This document shows, one piece after another, positions 19,709 through 28,851 of a DNA stretch of 64,000 bases. Position numbers and translations under genes: made by a program. Numbering within the stretch: position 1 is the first letter of the stretch; the number at the start of each line of letters is the position of its first letter. Source of the DNA: Cyanobacteria bacterium M_surface_10_m2_119. Lineage in GTDB: Bacteria; Cyanobacteriota; Cyanobacteriia; PCC-6307; Cyanobiaceae. Location of the stretch: assembly GCA_016882525.1 (NCBI GenBank), contig VGPU01000006.1, positions 1 to 64,000 on the forward strand, in the 5' to 3' direction. The notes below the pieces were generated by a model. The model ran no database searches and was not told where the DNA came from. It was given only the letters and a program-made list of their open reading frames with translations.

Positions 19709-20263
19709 TCAGGGGGTGGCCTGGGGGCGCAGGGTGAGCGCGAGCCGATCGCCGCCCAGGGGTTCCACGCTGGCGGTGAGGCCAGTGCCGAAGAAGCGGC
19801 CCAGGCGATCCTGCCGTTCCTGCCAGCGCTCGATGGGGACGGCGCCGCAGGTGAAGGTGAGCTTCAAGCCATAGCGGCCCTGGCAGTCGAGTTCCTCCAC
19901 GCTCAGCAGCTGGGGGGGAGTGTCCTCGTCCCAGAGCTTGAGCACCTCCAGCGAGCTTTCCAGGTGGGCCTTCTGGCCATAGCGCCAGCGCACCACATCA
20001 GCCACCAGCTTGCGCAGGGGCTCGCTGTCGGGCTGGTCACGCAGCTGGCGCAGCTGGCCCGGAGGGGTGAGCCGCTGGGCGGGGGGCAGTTCGGACGACT
20101 TGAGCGCCAGGCCCCCCAGGAGAATGGGGATGCCGTAGAAGATCGTCGGCAGGCTGAGGTTGGGGTTGCCGGTGGCGTAGCCGATCCAGCCGATCACCGA
20201 GAGTGCTGCGCCGGCCACCGTGACCAGACTGCCGGGGGAGAGAAGTGCTTGCATACAGGCCAT
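19709..20263 (-). CDS. DUF2854 family membrane protein
   Basis: 184 residues from the ATG at 20263; the ATG at 20254 would give 181 and is just as likely. Two hydrophobic helices lie at about residues 12-30 and 40-55 ([23 protein letters not shown] between them), then a soluble domain of about 125 residues ending in beta-rich LTLRP. The [14 protein letters not shown] segment fits the cyanobacterial and plastid DUF2854 family, whose role I do not know. It is divergent from the small gene at 20272 with almost no space between the starts, so the promoters must overlap the coding ends. Confidence 0.7.
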   Translation of the reverse strand: MACMQALLSPGSLVTVAGAALSVIGWIGYATGNPNLSLPTIFYGIPILLGGLALKSSELPPAQRLTPPGQLRQLRDQPDSEPLRKLVADVVRWRYGQKAHLESSLEVLKLWDEDTPPQLLSVEELDCQGRYGLKLTFTCGAVPIERWQERQDRLGRFFGTGLTASVEPLGGDRLALTLRPQATP

Positions 20264-20271
20264 CTTCCTGT

Positions 20272-20550
20272 ATGCCGATGGCCGACCCCCAGTCCGAGCC
20301 CGCCCTCTCAGGGCAGGAGCCGGTTCCAGGGCCGGATCCCTCGAATGGCCCCGGCTCCGCTGGGGTTTCGGCAGGCTCGTGTGGCGAGCAGATCACCAAC
20401 CAAGAGCTGATCCGGGCTCTGCAGGCCGATCGGCTCTGGCTGCTGCGTCAGCTCGACAGTGGAGCCTGGCCGGAGTGGCGCCTTGATCTGGCCGCCCTGG
20501 AGCGAGAGCTCGGGGAGTTGCTCGACCGGGTGGCGGAGGCGGTTGACTGA
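20272..20550 (+). CDS. Small hypothetical cyanobacterial protein
   Basis: 92 residues from the ATG at 20272 (a second ATG at 20278). The first half is a Pro/Ser/Gly-rich, probably disordered stretch. The second half, from ITNQELIRALQADRLWLLRQ through LDLAALERELGELLDRV, should form helices and looks like a conserved small-protein core. I do not recognise its family. It is divergent from the DUF2854 gene and convergent with ssb. Confidence 0.55.
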   Translation: MPMADPQSEPALSGQEPVPGPDPSNGPGSAGVSAGSCGEQITNQELIRALQADRLWLLRQLDSGAWPEWRLDLAALERELGELLDRVAEAVD

Positions 20551-20591
20551 GGGCCCCGCAGACCCCACCCCCTGCCCCCGTCGGGCGGCCT

Positions 20592-21059
20592 TCAGAAGGG
20601 AATGTCGTCGTCGCCTTCCGGCAGGTCGGGCACCAGCGGAGAGGTGTTCCAGGTGGGTTGGGGGGGCTGGGGGGCAGCCACGGGCGCTGGGCTCGGCGCC
20701 GCCGCGCTCCTGGCGGCCGGCACCGGGGCCGGGCTTGCTGCCGCTCGGGCAGTGGCCGGCCCGATGGGATGGAGCCGCGCCAGGGTGAATTCGGCGCGTT
20801 TCTCCTTCACGCCGTCATTGCGGGTCACCGTGTTCATCCGCAACCGGCCCTCCAGCACCAGGCGCTGGCCAGGCTGCACCCGGTTCTGCAGATCCTGGGC
20901 CAGGTTGCCCCAGCCCACCACCTTCAGCTGGCCCGGCGGATCGTCGGGCCGCAGGCCCTCCACCTGCACCAGCATCTCGGCGACTGGCGTCTGGTTGTCC
21001 TGGGTGTAGCGAACCTGGGGAGCTTCCAGGACGTCGACCTCCAGCAGACAGTGATTCAC
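20592..21059 (-). CDS. ssb: Single-stranded DNA-binding protein
   Basis: 155 residues from the GTG at 21059. An OB fold covers residues 1-100 (LKVVGWGNLAQDLQ, GQRLVLEGRLRMNTV), followed by a Pro/Ala-rich linker and the acidic tip DDDIPF that binds partner proteins in replication and repair. The tip confirms the frame and the end. Picocyanobacteria usually have a second Ssb elsewhere, so this may be an accessory copy; the unusual start (NHCLLEVDVLEAPQVRYT) is of the cyanobacterial type. It is divergent from cobK with 17 bases between starts. Confidence 0.88.
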   Translation of the reverse strand: MNHCLLEVDVLEAPQVRYTQDNQTPVAEMLVQVEGLRPDDPPGQLKVVGWGNLAQDLQNRVQPGQRLVLEGRLRMNTVTRNDGVKEKRAEFTLARLHPIGPATARAAASPAPVPAARSAAAPSPAPVAAPQPPQPTWNTSPLVPDLPEGDDDIPF

Positions 21060-21076
21060 CCGCGAACACCGCTCAT

Positions 21077-21919
21077 GTGGCTGCCATCCTGATGCACGGG
21101 GCCCCGTTCGACCATCCGCCGGGCCGCCGGCTGTGGCTGTTCAGTGGCACCGGCGACGGTCCTCCCCTGGCCCAGGCCCTGCTGGCCCAGGGCTGGGAGC
21201 TGCGGGTGAGCGTGGTGACCCCGTCGGCTGCCCGTGTCTACCCGGCTGCTCCGCAACTGGAGCTGCGGGTTGGGCCCCTCGGCGGCGCTGACCGGCTCCA
21301 GGCTGCCCTGGCAGCGGCCCAGGGGGCAGGGCAGCCCTTCCGGGCCGTGATCGACGCCACCCATCCCTTCGCCATGCGGGTGCATGGGGAGCTGCAGGCG
21401 GGCTGTGCCCAGGCCGGGGTGCCCCTGCTGGTGCTCCAGCGGGGGGAGACGGCCATCCCGCCGCCGGCTCCCGGGCTGCAGCCGACCTGGCTCGACACCC
21501 TGGAGGCCCTGGCTCAGCTGGAGCTGGGGGGGGAGCGCCTGCTGCTGGCGATCGGCGCCCGTCATCTGGCCCGGGCCGTCTCCCTCTGCCCAGGGGCTGT
21601 GCCCCATGCCCGGGTTCTCCCCCGTCCCGGCGCCCTCCAACAGGCGCTGGCGGCCGGTGTGCCGCCAGAGCACGTGGCCTGCCTGCTGCCCGGTGCCGGC
21701 CCGGGGGTGGGGGCAGTGGAGGCCGCGCTGGTGCGCCAGTGGGGCATCACCGTGATCCTGGCCCGCCAGTCGGGGCCCCCCAGCGAAACCCTCTGGCGCC
21801 GGGTGGCCGCTGCCGAGGGCTGCCGGCTGCTGCTGCTGCGCCAGCCCAATTCACGCCAGCAGGTTCAGGGCCATTCCCGCGCCCAGCTGCTGGCTCTGCT
21901 GGCAGCCTGGGGACGTTGA
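21077..21919 (+). CDS. cobK: Precorrin-6A reductase
   Basis: 280 residues from the GTG at 21077; the ATG at 21092 is an alternative. CobK/CbiJ reduces precorrin-6A (or the cobalt form) with NADPH in corrin ring synthesis. The N-terminal LWLFSGTGDGPPLAQALL nucleotide loop, VIDATHPFAMRVH and the C-terminal VILARQSGPPSETLWRRV are typical of the family. Together with cobO at 43627-44331 this implies that the cell makes a corrinoid, pseudocobalamin being the usual form in Synechococcus. cutA follows 26 bases downstream. Confidence 0.9.
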   Translation: MAAILMHGAPFDHPPGRRLWLFSGTGDGPPLAQALLAQGWELRVSVVTPSAARVYPAAPQLELRVGPLGGADRLQAALAAAQGAGQPFRAVIDATHPFAMRVHGELQAGCAQAGVPLLVLQRGETAIPPPAPGLQPTWLDTLEALAQLELGGERLLLAIGARHLARAVSLCPGAVPHARVLPRPGALQQALAAGVPPEHVACLLPGAGPGVGAVEAALVRQWGITVILARQSGPPSETLWRRVAAAEGCRLLLLRQPNSRQQVQGHSRAQLLALLAAWGR

Positions 21920-21945
21920 GCACGCGGCCCTCCTGGGCCTGGCCG

Positions 21946-22341
21946 ATGGCGGATGCCCCCATTCCCCTGGTGCTGGCCCTCACCACCGAGGCCAGTGCGG
22001 CGCGGGCCGAGGCCCTGGCGCGCCAGCTGCTGGAGCGTGGCCTGGCGGCCTGCGTGGCCCTGCGGCCGGTGCGCTCCCTCTACCGCTGGCAGGGGCAGCA
22101 GGAGGACAGCGAGGAGGTGCAGCTGCTTATCAAGAGCCATCCCGCACGGCTGGCGGCCCTGGCCGAGGCCGTGCAGGCCCTGCACAGCTACAGCACCCCC
22201 GAGTGGATCACCTGGGCTGCCGACGCCAGTGCCGCCTACGGCGCCTGGGTAGCGGAGAGCTGTACTCCCGCCTCCATCAACTCAGGTGGCGCTGCACCAG
22301 CTCCGTCAGGTTCGCCTGGGGGCGAGGCCCCAGCTGGGTGA
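21946..22341 (+). CDS. cutA: CutA family divalent-cation tolerance protein
   Basis: 131 residues from the ATG at 21946. The core of about 105 residues is CutA-like: LVLALTTEASAARAEALARQLLERGLAACVALRPVRSLYRW-type opening, EEVQLLIKSH and YSTPEWITW near the end. CutA forms stable trimers and is linked to copper tolerance, though its true role is unclear. The last 25 residues (Ser/Gly/Pro-rich) are not part of the fold. They lie in a 65-base antisense overlap with the end of the adenosine-kinase gene, so the tail may be read-through sequence added by drift of the stop. Confidence 0.87.
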   Translation: MADAPIPLVLALTTEASAARAEALARQLLERGLAACVALRPVRSLYRWQGQQEDSEEVQLLIKSHPARLAALAEAVQALHSYSTPEWITWAADASAAYGAWVAESCTPASINSGGAAPAPSGSPGGEAPAG

Positions 22342-23269
22342 CCACCTGGCCGGCGCAGAGGGAACCCAGTTGCCCGCAACGGGCGGCAGTCTCCCCGCGG
22401 GTCCAGCCGTAGAGGAAGCCGGCGGCGTACAGATCGCCCGCCCCGGTGGTGTCCACCAGGGGGCCGAGCTGGATCGGCTCGATCCGGTGGCTCTGGCCAT
22501 CGGCTAGCACCAGGGAACCCAGCTCGCTGCGGGTGAGGGCCGCCACCCGGCAGCGGCCGCTCACCTGCTCCACCGCCTCCTCGAAGCTGTTGGCCTTGTA
22601 GAGGGAGGTGATCTCCATCTCGTTGGCGAACAGGATGTCGACGTGGCCATCCACCAGCTCCTGGAAGCTCTCGCGGTGACGCTCCACGCAGAAGGCGTCG
22701 GAGAGGCTGAGGGCCACCTCTCCCCCATGGGCCCGGGCCACCTCGGCGGCGGCGATGAAGGCCCGCTTGGCGGCGTCGCTGTCCCAGAGATAGCCCTCCA
22801 GGTAGAGCACCTGGGCCTGGGCCACCATCTCCAGGTCGAGGTCTGCCGGCTCCAGGGCGACCGAGGCCCCCAGATAGGTGCACATCGTGCGCTGGGCATC
22901 GGGGGTGACCAGGATCAGGCAGCGGGCGGTGGAGGGGCCGCTGGTGGCTGCCGGGGTCTCGAAGCGGGTGCCGACGGCCCGGATGTCGTGGCTGAAGATC
23001 GCCCCCAGTTGGTCGTCGCGCACCCGGCCGATGAAGCCTGCACGCCCCCCCAGCTGGGCAATGCCCGCCAGGGTGTTGGCCGCGGAGCCGCCGGAGGTCT
23101 CCAGGCCTGCCCCCACGCTGGCGTAGAGCCGCTCGGCCTGGGCCTCATCCACCAGGGCCATCGTGCCCTTGGTGAGGGAGTGGTCGCCCAGGAAGCGCTC
23201 ATCGGCCTGCACCAGCACGTCGACGATGGCATTGCCGATGCCGACGACATCGAGGCTCTTGGCGGTCAT
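22277..23269 (-). CDS. PfkB-family sugar kinase, probable adenosine kinase
   Basis: 330 residues from the ATG at 23269; the frame is open further upstream, but the family starts at LDVVGIGNAIVDVLVQAD. Key motifs are GGSAANTLAGIAQLGG (substrate and fold glycines), ANEMEITSLY and the C-terminal DTTGAGDLYAAGFLYG with the catalytic aspartate. The sequence most resembles cyanobacterial adenosine/sugar kinases of the PfkB family; adenosine as substrate is inferred, and the nearby purA (AMP synthesis) fits purine salvage. Its 3' end overlaps cutA by 65 bases on the other strand. Confidence 0.85.
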   Translation of the reverse strand: MTAKSLDVVGIGNAIVDVLVQADERFLGDHSLTKGTMALVDEAQAERLYASVGAGLETSGGSAANTLAGIAQLGGRAGFIGRVRDDQLGAIFSHDIRAVGTRFETPAATSGPSTARCLILVTPDAQRTMCTYLGASVALEPADLDLEMVAQAQVLYLEGYLWDSDAAKRAFIAAAEVARAHGGEVALSLSDAFCVERHRESFQELVDGHVDILFANEMEITSLYKANSFEEAVEQVSGRCRVAALTRSELGSLVLADGQSHRIEPIQLGPLVDTTGAGDLYAAGFLYGWTRGETAARCGQLGSLCAGQVVTQLGPRPQANLTELVQRHLS

Positions 23270-23346
23270 GGCGGGGGTAGGTGAAGGTGCCGGAAGCTGG
23301 TGGAGACGGGGAACAGGTGCCGGGGGGCTGGTGGCGGGCCCGGGGC

Positions 23347-24660
23347 TCAGGCGCTCAGCAGCGCCCGCTTCGGCCCGTGGATCGGGTCTTCGACCACGAT
23401 CGTCTGGTCGCGGTCGGCACCCAGCGACACGATCGCGATCGGCACCTCCATCAGCTCCGCCAGGAAGCGCAGGTAGCTCATGGCGGTGGGGGGCAGATCC
23501 TCGAGGTTGCGGCAATCGGCCGTGGAGGTCTGCCAGCCGGGGAGTGTCTCGAAGATCGGCTGGCAGCGGGCGAAGTCTTCCGCTGAGCTGGGGAAGTGCT
23601 CGATGCGCTGGCCGTCCAGTTCGTAGGCCACGCACACCTGGATCTCATCGAGCTCATCGAGCACGTCGAGCTTGGTGATCGCCAGGCAATCGAGTCCGTT
23701 CACCTCCACGGCGTAGCGGCCGATCACGCCGTCAAACCAGCCGCAGCGCCGGCGCCGGCCGGTGGTGGTGCCGTATTCACCGCCGCGGTCGCAGAGGTGG
23801 TCATTGAGGCTGCCCTCCAGCTCGGTGGGGAAGGGGCCCTCGCCCACGCGAGTGGTGTAGGCCTTGGCCACGCCGATCACCCGGTCGATCAGGGTGGGGC
23901 CCACGCCCGCGCCGATGCAGGCACCGCCACTCACCGGGTTGGAGGAGGTGACGTAGGGGTAGGTGCCGTGGTCGAGGTCGAGCAGGGTGCCCTGGGCGCC
24001 CTCGAACAGGATGTTCATGCGGGCCCGGGCGGCCTGGTGGATGGCGCGGGTGCAATCCACCACGTGGGGGGCAAGGCGCTGGCCGTAGGCCACGTACTCG
24101 GCCACCACCGCCTCGAAATCCAGGGGTTCGAGGCCGTAGAGCTTTTGCAGGGTTTCGTTCTTTTCGGCCAGCGGCCCGGCGAGCCGGTCGCGCAGGCGCT
24201 CCTCATCGAGGATGTCGATGATGCGGATGCCGTTGCGCTGCGACTTGTCGGCGTAGGTGGGGCCGATGCCCCGGCCGGTGGTGCCGATGCGGCGGTCGCC
24301 CCGCTGCTGCTCCATCGCCTGATCCAGCAGGCGGTGGTAGGGCATGGTCACGTGCGCGGTGGAGGCCAGCTGCAGGCCGCTCACGTCGATGCCGAGCTCG
24401 ATCAGCATGTCGAGCTCCCCGAGCATCACGCGGGGATCGACGACCGTGCCCGAGCCAATCAGGCAGACGGTGTCGGGGTAGAGGATTCCGGACGGGATCA
24501 GGTGCAGCTTGAGCACCTTGTCGTCGACCACGATGGTGTGGCCGGCATTCACACCGCCCTGATACCGCACCACCACATCGGCGGAGCGGCTCAGGAGATC
24601 GGTGATCTTGCCCTTGCCCTCGTCACCCCACTGTGCACCGATGACGACGACGTTGGCCAA
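23347..24660 (-). CDS. purA: Adenylosuccinate synthetase
   Basis: 437 residues from a TTG at 24660, chosen because it gives the family start [17 protein letters not shown]; an upstream TTG at 24687 would add nine residues not seen in the family. It joins IMP and aspartate using GTP, the first committed step to AMP. Motifs: GDEGKGK phosphate loop, [21 protein letters not shown] and [14 protein letters not shown]. Adenosine kinase follows on the same strand 77 bases later, so the two may be coregulated. Confidence 0.96.
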   Translation of the reverse strand: MANVVVIGAQWGDEGKGKITDLLSRSADVVVRYQGGVNAGHTIVVDDKVLKLHLIPSGILYPDTVCLIGSGTVVDPRVMLGELDMLIELGIDVSGLQLASTAHVTMPYHRLLDQAMEQQRGDRRIGTTGRGIGPTYADKSQRNGIRIIDILDEERLRDRLAGPLAEKNETLQKLYGLEPLDFEAVVAEYVAYGQRLAPHVVDCTRAIHQAARARMNILFEGAQGTLLDLDHGTYPYVTSSNPVSGGACIGAGVGPTLIDRVIGVAKAYTTRVGEGPFPTELEGSLNDHLCDRGGEYGTTTGRRRRCGWFDGVIGRYAVEVNGLDCLAITKLDVLDELDEIQVCVAYELDGQRIEHFPSSAEDFARCQPIFETLPGWQTSTADCRNLEDLPPTAMSYLRFLAELMEVPIAIVSLGADRDQTIVVEDPIHGPKRALLSA

Positions 24661-24800
24661 GGAGACGGCGGCCCGAAGCCGCTTCAAAGCACAATCCAGG
24701 AGCCTCTCAGATGGGAGGCCCGTTCGTAAAGGGTTGGGGCTGATCGCAGCAGTGGCGAGGCCGGGCGCGAGGTGGGGCTTTCCCCCATGCCCCCCTCACC

Positions 24801-25286
24801 TCAGGCGCCGCGCACCACCCCGCGCTCCGCTTTCTGGAGTTCCTTGCTGAGCCGATCGCGCAGGGCTTCCGGCAGGGGGCGGTTGGGGTAATTGGCGTAG
24901 TGACCGGCCAGGGAGTTGAGGGCGGTCTGCATGGTCGTGAAGGAACTCAGGCCATTCACGTCGTTGCGGGGCCGGTAGCGCGACACGTAGTCGTTGATCA
25001 GGCTCCGGGCCTGGGTCTCGGCTTGGCTCCGGTCCGGATCGTCTGCGTTCAGGCCGATGGTCGCCAGCAGGGAATCGGCCACGGCCACGGTGTCGTCGAC
25101 GTAGTTGCCCGTCAGGCCCGTGGCGGAGCTGCTGCAGGCCCCCAGCAGCAGGCATCCGAGCAGGGCCGCCACCGTCATGGTGCGCCCGAGCCGACGGCTC
25201 CATTGTCCGAGGGACGCCAGGGCACCGCTGATCAGCCCCTGCAGAGGCGCCAACCGCTGGACGAGGGAGACGACGGCAGCGGTCAT
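24801..25286 (-). CDS. psb27: Photosystem II assembly lipoprotein Psb27
   Basis: 161 residues from the ATG at 25286. An N-terminal helix (about 35-50) ends in LLLGAC, a lipobox with C51, so the mature lipoprotein is anchored on the lumenal face of the thylakoid. The mature part is about 110 residues, the Psb27 four-helix size, with NYVDDTVAVADSLLATIGL and TALNSLAGHYANYPNRPLPEAL-type segments. Psb27 binds CP43 in immature photosystem II and keeps the lumenal side open for manganese-cluster assembly. The pre-lipobox part is rather long (50 residues); a later start is possible. Confidence 0.92.
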   Translation of the reverse strand: MTAAVVSLVQRLAPLQGLISGALASLGQWSRRLGRTMTVAALLGCLLLGACSSSATGLTGNYVDDTVAVADSLLATIGLNADDPDRSQAETQARSLINDYVSRYRPRNDVNGLSSFTTMQTALNSLAGHYANYPNRPLPEALRDRLSKELQKAERGVVRGA

Positions 25287-25339
25287 GCTGGGCTGGGGCA
25301 GGTTTCTCCGATCCTAGGGATCCCCCCCCGTGGCGCTGC

Positions 25340-27169
25340 TCAGCCTTCGCTCAGGCCGCAGCGCTGGGCCTGGATCCGAGGCACCAGCTGCTCCAGCAGG
25401 GACCCTGCTGCCAGCTCCTCGCTGCCGCCACCCTGGCGCTCTACCAGCTCCACTCTGCCGTCGGCTGCCCCACGGCCGACCACGACACGCCAGGGGATGC
25501 CGATCAGTTCGCTGTCCTTGAACTTCACCCCGGCCCGTTCGGGCCGGTCATCGAGCAGCACATCCACGCCGGCATTTCCCAGTTCGTCGTACAGGCGTTC
25601 AGCAAGATTCCTCTGCTGGTCGTCGGCCACATTCGCGGGCACCACGATCACTTCGTACGGGGCGATGGCCAGGGGCCAGCAGATGCCGTTGCCATCGTGG
25701 TGCTGCTCCACCGCGGCCTGGGCCAGGCGTGAGACGCCGATCCCGTAGCAGCCCATCCAGAACGGTTCCTCGCCCCCGGCCTCGGTGGCAAAGCGGGCTT
25801 CCATAGCTGTGGAGTACTTACGGCCGAGCTGGAAGATGTGGCCCACCTCGATCCCGCGCCGGGCCTCCAGGGTCTGGGCAGGGTCGTGGTGGCAGCGATC
25901 CCCCGGCTGGGCAGAGCGCAGGTCGAGGGTCTCGGGGTTCTGGCCAAGCCCTGCCCAGGTGGCGCCCACCAGATGTTCGTCGGGGCTGTTGGCGCCGCAG
26001 ACGAAGGTCTCCAGGCTGGCGGCGGTGTGGTCCCGGAACCGCAGGAACGTGGGTTGCCATTGCCGGGCGCCGGCCAGCACCCGATCGTCGAGCTGGGGCC
26101 CGAGAAAGCCGAAGGGGAGGCACTGGAGTCCCTCGCGGATGAGACCCTCCTCGGAGAGCGGTGCCAGGGCCAGCAAGGCTCCGTGGGTCTGCCCGAACCG
26201 CGCAGCCAGGGCATTGGCCAGCTTCACCTCATTGAGCTGCTGGTCGCCGCGCAGGCTCACCAGCACGGGTTGTTCCAGGCCCTGCTCGAAACGGGCAACC
26301 AGCAGCAGCACCTTCACCACCTGACAGGGGAGGAACCCGTGGGCGGCGCTGAGGGCCTCGATGCTGGTCTGCCGGGGAGTGGAGAGCGGTTCCCCCTGGC
26401 CGTCCGCCAGGGCTCCGCCGGCCAGGGGGGTGGCTGCAGGGGCCAGGGAGACCGCCCGTTCCTGATTGGCGGCGTACTGCCCGTCGGGGCTGGTGAGGAT
26501 CAGGTCCTCGCCGGCCTCGGCGGTGACCATGAATTCCTGGCTGGCGGAGCCGCCAATGGCACCGCTGTCCGCCTCCACGGCCACAGCCCGCAGGCCGCAG
26601 CGGGCGAAGATGCGGCGGTAGGCCCCATCCATGGCTGCGTAGGTCTCCCGCAGGGAGTCCTCATCAGCGTGGAAGGAATAGGCATCCTTCATGATGAACT
26701 CGCGTCCACGCATCAGGCCGAAGCGCGGCCTGATTTCGTCGCGGAATTTGGTCTGGATCTGATACAGATTCACCGGCAACTGCCGATAGGAGCGCAGCAG
26801 ATCCCCGGCCAGGGCTGTGATCACCTCCTCATGGGTGGGACCCAGTCCCAGCTGTCGGCCCTGTCGGTCCTCGAGGTGGAACATGATGCCCTCCCCATCG
26901 GTGTAACCGGCCCAGCGCCCGCTGCGCTGCCAGAGCTCGGCGGGCTGCAGCTGGGGCAGGAGGGTCTCCAGGGCACCGGTGCGTTCCATCTCCTCGCGCA
27001 CCACCTGGGAGACCTTGCGAAGCACGCGCCACATCAGCGGCAGGTAGGCGTAGATGCCGGGTGCGAGCCTGCGGATGTAGCCCGCCCGCAGCAGGAGTTT
27101 GTGGGAGGGGATCTCGGCTTCGGCTGGATCATCCCTGAGCGTCACCAGCATCAGGCGGGAGACGCGCAT
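25340..27169 (-). CDS. proS: Prolyl-tRNA synthetase
   Basis: 609 residues from the ATG at 27169, the bacterial-type length. Class II motifs are visible: GIYAYLPLMWRVLRKV, FRDEIRPRFGLMRGREFIMKDAYSF (motif 2 region) and GCYGIGVSRLAQAAVEQ (motif 3). The editing INS domain lies between motifs 2 and 3 (about 225-385), and the anticodon-binding domain is at the C-terminus (PYEVIVVPANV). It charges tRNA-Pro and should clear mischarged Ala-tRNA-Pro. psb27 follows on the same strand. Confidence 0.97.
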   Translation of the reverse strand: MRVSRLMLVTLRDDPAEAEIPSHKLLLRAGYIRRLAPGIYAYLPLMWRVLRKVSQVVREEMERTGALETLLPQLQPAELWQRSGRWAGYTDGEGIMFHLEDRQGRQLGLGPTHEEVITALAGDLLRSYRQLPVNLYQIQTKFRDEIRPRFGLMRGREFIMKDAYSFHADEDSLRETYAAMDGAYRRIFARCGLRAVAVEADSGAIGGSASQEFMVTAEAGEDLILTSPDGQYAANQERAVSLAPAATPLAGGALADGQGEPLSTPRQTSIEALSAAHGFLPCQVVKVLLLVARFEQGLEQPVLVSLRGDQQLNEVKLANALAARFGQTHGALLALAPLSEEGLIREGLQCLPFGFLGPQLDDRVLAGARQWQPTFLRFRDHTAASLETFVCGANSPDEHLVGATWAGLGQNPETLDLRSAQPGDRCHHDPAQTLEARRGIEVGHIFQLGRKYSTAMEARFATEAGGEEPFWMGCYGIGVSRLAQAAVEQHHDGNGICWPLAIAPYEVIVVPANVADDQQRNLAERLYDELGNAGVDVLLDDRPERAGVKFKDSELIGIPWRVVVGRGAADGRVELVERQGGGSEELAAGSLLEQLVPRIQAQRCGLSEG

Positions 27170-27331
27170 GGCAGGGCAGGCAGATGAGGGCGGAAGCTAC
27201 CACTGCTGCCTGACGGGGACAGCGACCAGCCGCTCCTTGGCATGGGCAGCCAGGGCTGTTCTCAAAAGCACCGCAGCTCCGGATCGCCTCTGCTACCTTC
27301 GCAACGTTCCCAGTCGTCCTAAGGCCGTCGC

Positions 27332-27946
27332 ATGTTTCCCAGTCCAGGAGATTTCGAGACCCTGGGGAGCAGTGCAACATTCACCGGCCCAGCATCCATC
27401 TCCCATTCAGGGATGGCAGACGGGGGAATCGGTGTTTCACCTGCCGAGGCGCTGGCTGCTTCCTCTGCAGGGCTCGAGCGAGTGATGGATCAGGGCCTGG
27501 CAGAGCTCTTCGACGACTCCCCGTCGCTGCCTTCAGCCGCAGATCCCTCCTCGGAAGCCCTGATCGGCATCGATGAGGTGCAGAAGGCCCTGAACCGCTC
27601 CAGGGCCTCGGTTTACCGCTACACCAACACCGATCCCCGCAATCTCAACCCACCCTTCAACCCCCGCAAGCTCAACCCGGAATACCGCAGCGACCAGAAG
27701 GATCCGCTGATGTTCCACCCCAACGAGGTGGCGCGCTTCGCCAGGGATGTGCTGCGGATCAAGGAAGTGACGGTGGAGGTGCTCAACTCCCCCTCCACCG
27801 CCACCCAGCAGTTGCTCGGGGCGATCCTTGAGGAGCTGCGCGGCATCCGCCAGCGTCTCGACCGCCTGGATGCACCTCCCACCCAGCCCGCCCTGCGAAG
27901 CGAAGGTGTCGGGCGGTTTGATCAGCAGGCCAGGCCCGCCGCCTAG
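27332..27946 (+). CDS. Helix-turn-helix protein conserved in picocyanobacteria
   Basis: 204 residues from the ATG at 27332. The first 75 residues are Ser/Ala-rich and look disordered. The middle, IGIDEVQKALNRSRASVYRYTNTD followed by NPRKLNPEYRSDQ and FHPNEVARFARDVLRI, looks like a MerR/excisionase-type winged helix with an inserted loop. A C-terminal helix (TQQLLGAILEELRGIRQRLDRL) should be a coiled coil for dimerisation. Such proteins are sometimes annotated as resolvase-like, but no recombinase catalytic domain is present. Probable DNA-binding regulator; target unknown. It stands alone, divergent from proS. Confidence 0.6.
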   Translation: MFPSPGDFETLGSSATFTGPASISHSGMADGGIGVSPAEALAASSAGLERVMDQGLAELFDDSPSLPSAADPSSEALIGIDEVQKALNRSRASVYRYTNTDPRNLNPPFNPRKLNPEYRSDQKDPLMFHPNEVARFARDVLRIKEVTVEVLNSPSTATQQLLGAILEELRGIRQRLDRLDAPPTQPALRSEGVGRFDQQARPAA

Positions 27947-28080
27947 GGGCGCCCGCCCCGCTTCCGTGAACGGGTGTCAGAATCAGACAATCTCTCTGAC
28001 TCCCGGTACTCCCGGCCGACTGGCACCAACTTCCGTCGTCCTCCCCCCTTGGAGGTCGCGACAGGATCCGTGCCCCGTCT

Positions 28081-28404
28081 ATGACCCACGATTCCACCGC
28101 CTCCGGCCTCCGATCCCTCGGCAGCGGCCAGTCCTCCGATCTGGTTGGCCTCGGGGCCAGCACCGGCCAGGACGGTCCTGACAGTGGCGAGGATCCATAC
28201 AGTCCGGGCCTCGAACCGCTCTCCTTTCTGCTGGGTGCCCTGATCGGTCTGCTCAGCATCAGCGTGCCGCTGGCCACCGTTCTCTCCAGCCGCTCACCCC
28301 ACCCCGGCCTCCTCAATCCCGATGGACCTGAGCCACCTGCCGGCATCCCCAGCGCCCGGGCTGGTGAATCTGATCGTGGAGATCCCGGCCGGGTGCCGCA
28401 ATAA
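28081..28404 (+). CDS. Small single-helix membrane protein overlapping ppa
   Basis: 107 residues from the ATG at 28081. A Ser/Gly/Asp-rich N-terminus of about 45 residues precedes one membrane helix (LSFLLGALIGLLSISVPLATV, about 48-68) and a Pro/Gly-rich tail. The last 83 bases overlap the start of ppa in another frame, so part of the tail is constrained by the pyrophosphatase. The helix and the normal upstream spacing suggest a real gene, but I do not recognise a family. Translation of ppa may be coupled to it. Confidence 0.45.
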   Translation: MTHDSTASGLRSLGSGQSSDLVGLGASTGQDGPDSGEDPYSPGLEPLSFLLGALIGLLSISVPLATVLSSRSPHPGLLNPDGPEPPAGIPSARAGESDRGDPGRVPQ

Positions 28405-28837
28405 GTACGAGTACAACGCCGAAGCGGGGGTGATGGCCCTTGATCGGATCCTGCACTCCTCGGTGCGTTACCCCTTCGACTACGGCTTTGTGCCCAACAC
28501 CCTTGCGGAGGACGGCGCCCCTCTCGATGCGATGGTGATCATGGAGGAGCCCACCTTCGCAGGCTGCCTGATCCGGGCCAGGCCGATCGGCATTCTCGAC
28601 ATGGTGGACTGCGGCGCCCACGACGGCAAGCTTCTCTGCGTGCCGGTGGCAGGGATGCGCCAGCAGGCCATCAGCTCGATCCGCCAGATCGCCACCAACC
28701 AGCTGGAGGATGTCGCCGAATTCTTCCGGACCTACAAGAGCATGGAGGGGCGGGTCACCGACATCCGCGGCTGGTTGGATGTGGATGCCGTGCCGGAGCT
28801 GCTGGAACGCTGCATCGCTGCGGCTGCCCGGTCCTGA
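28322..28837 (+). CDS. ppa: Inorganic pyrophosphatase (family I), canonical copy
   Basis: 171 residues from the ATG at 28322, the typical bacterial length. It hydrolyses PPi in the cytoplasm. The family I metal site is complete: IPAGCRNKYEYN, YPFDYGFVPNT, EDGAPLDAMV and DCGAHDGK with the metal-binding aspartates. This copy is closer to the general bacterial enzyme than the 195-residue copy at 8581-9168. It ends 14 bases from the convergent methyltransferase gene. Confidence 0.95.
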   Translation: MDLSHLPASPAPGLVNLIVEIPAGCRNKYEYNAEAGVMALDRILHSSVRYPFDYGFVPNTLAEDGAPLDAMVIMEEPTFAGCLIRARPIGILDMVDCGAHDGKLLCVPVAGMRQQAISSIRQIATNQLEDVAEFFRTYKSMEGRVTDIRGWLDVDAVPELLERCIAAAARS

Positions 28838-28851
28838 GGCAGCCTGCCGCC

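Noticed and set aside
17478-19874. A 798-codon plus-strand frame opposite DUF3153 and argB
   Set aside because: No domain, typical antisense composition; argB is unambiguous.
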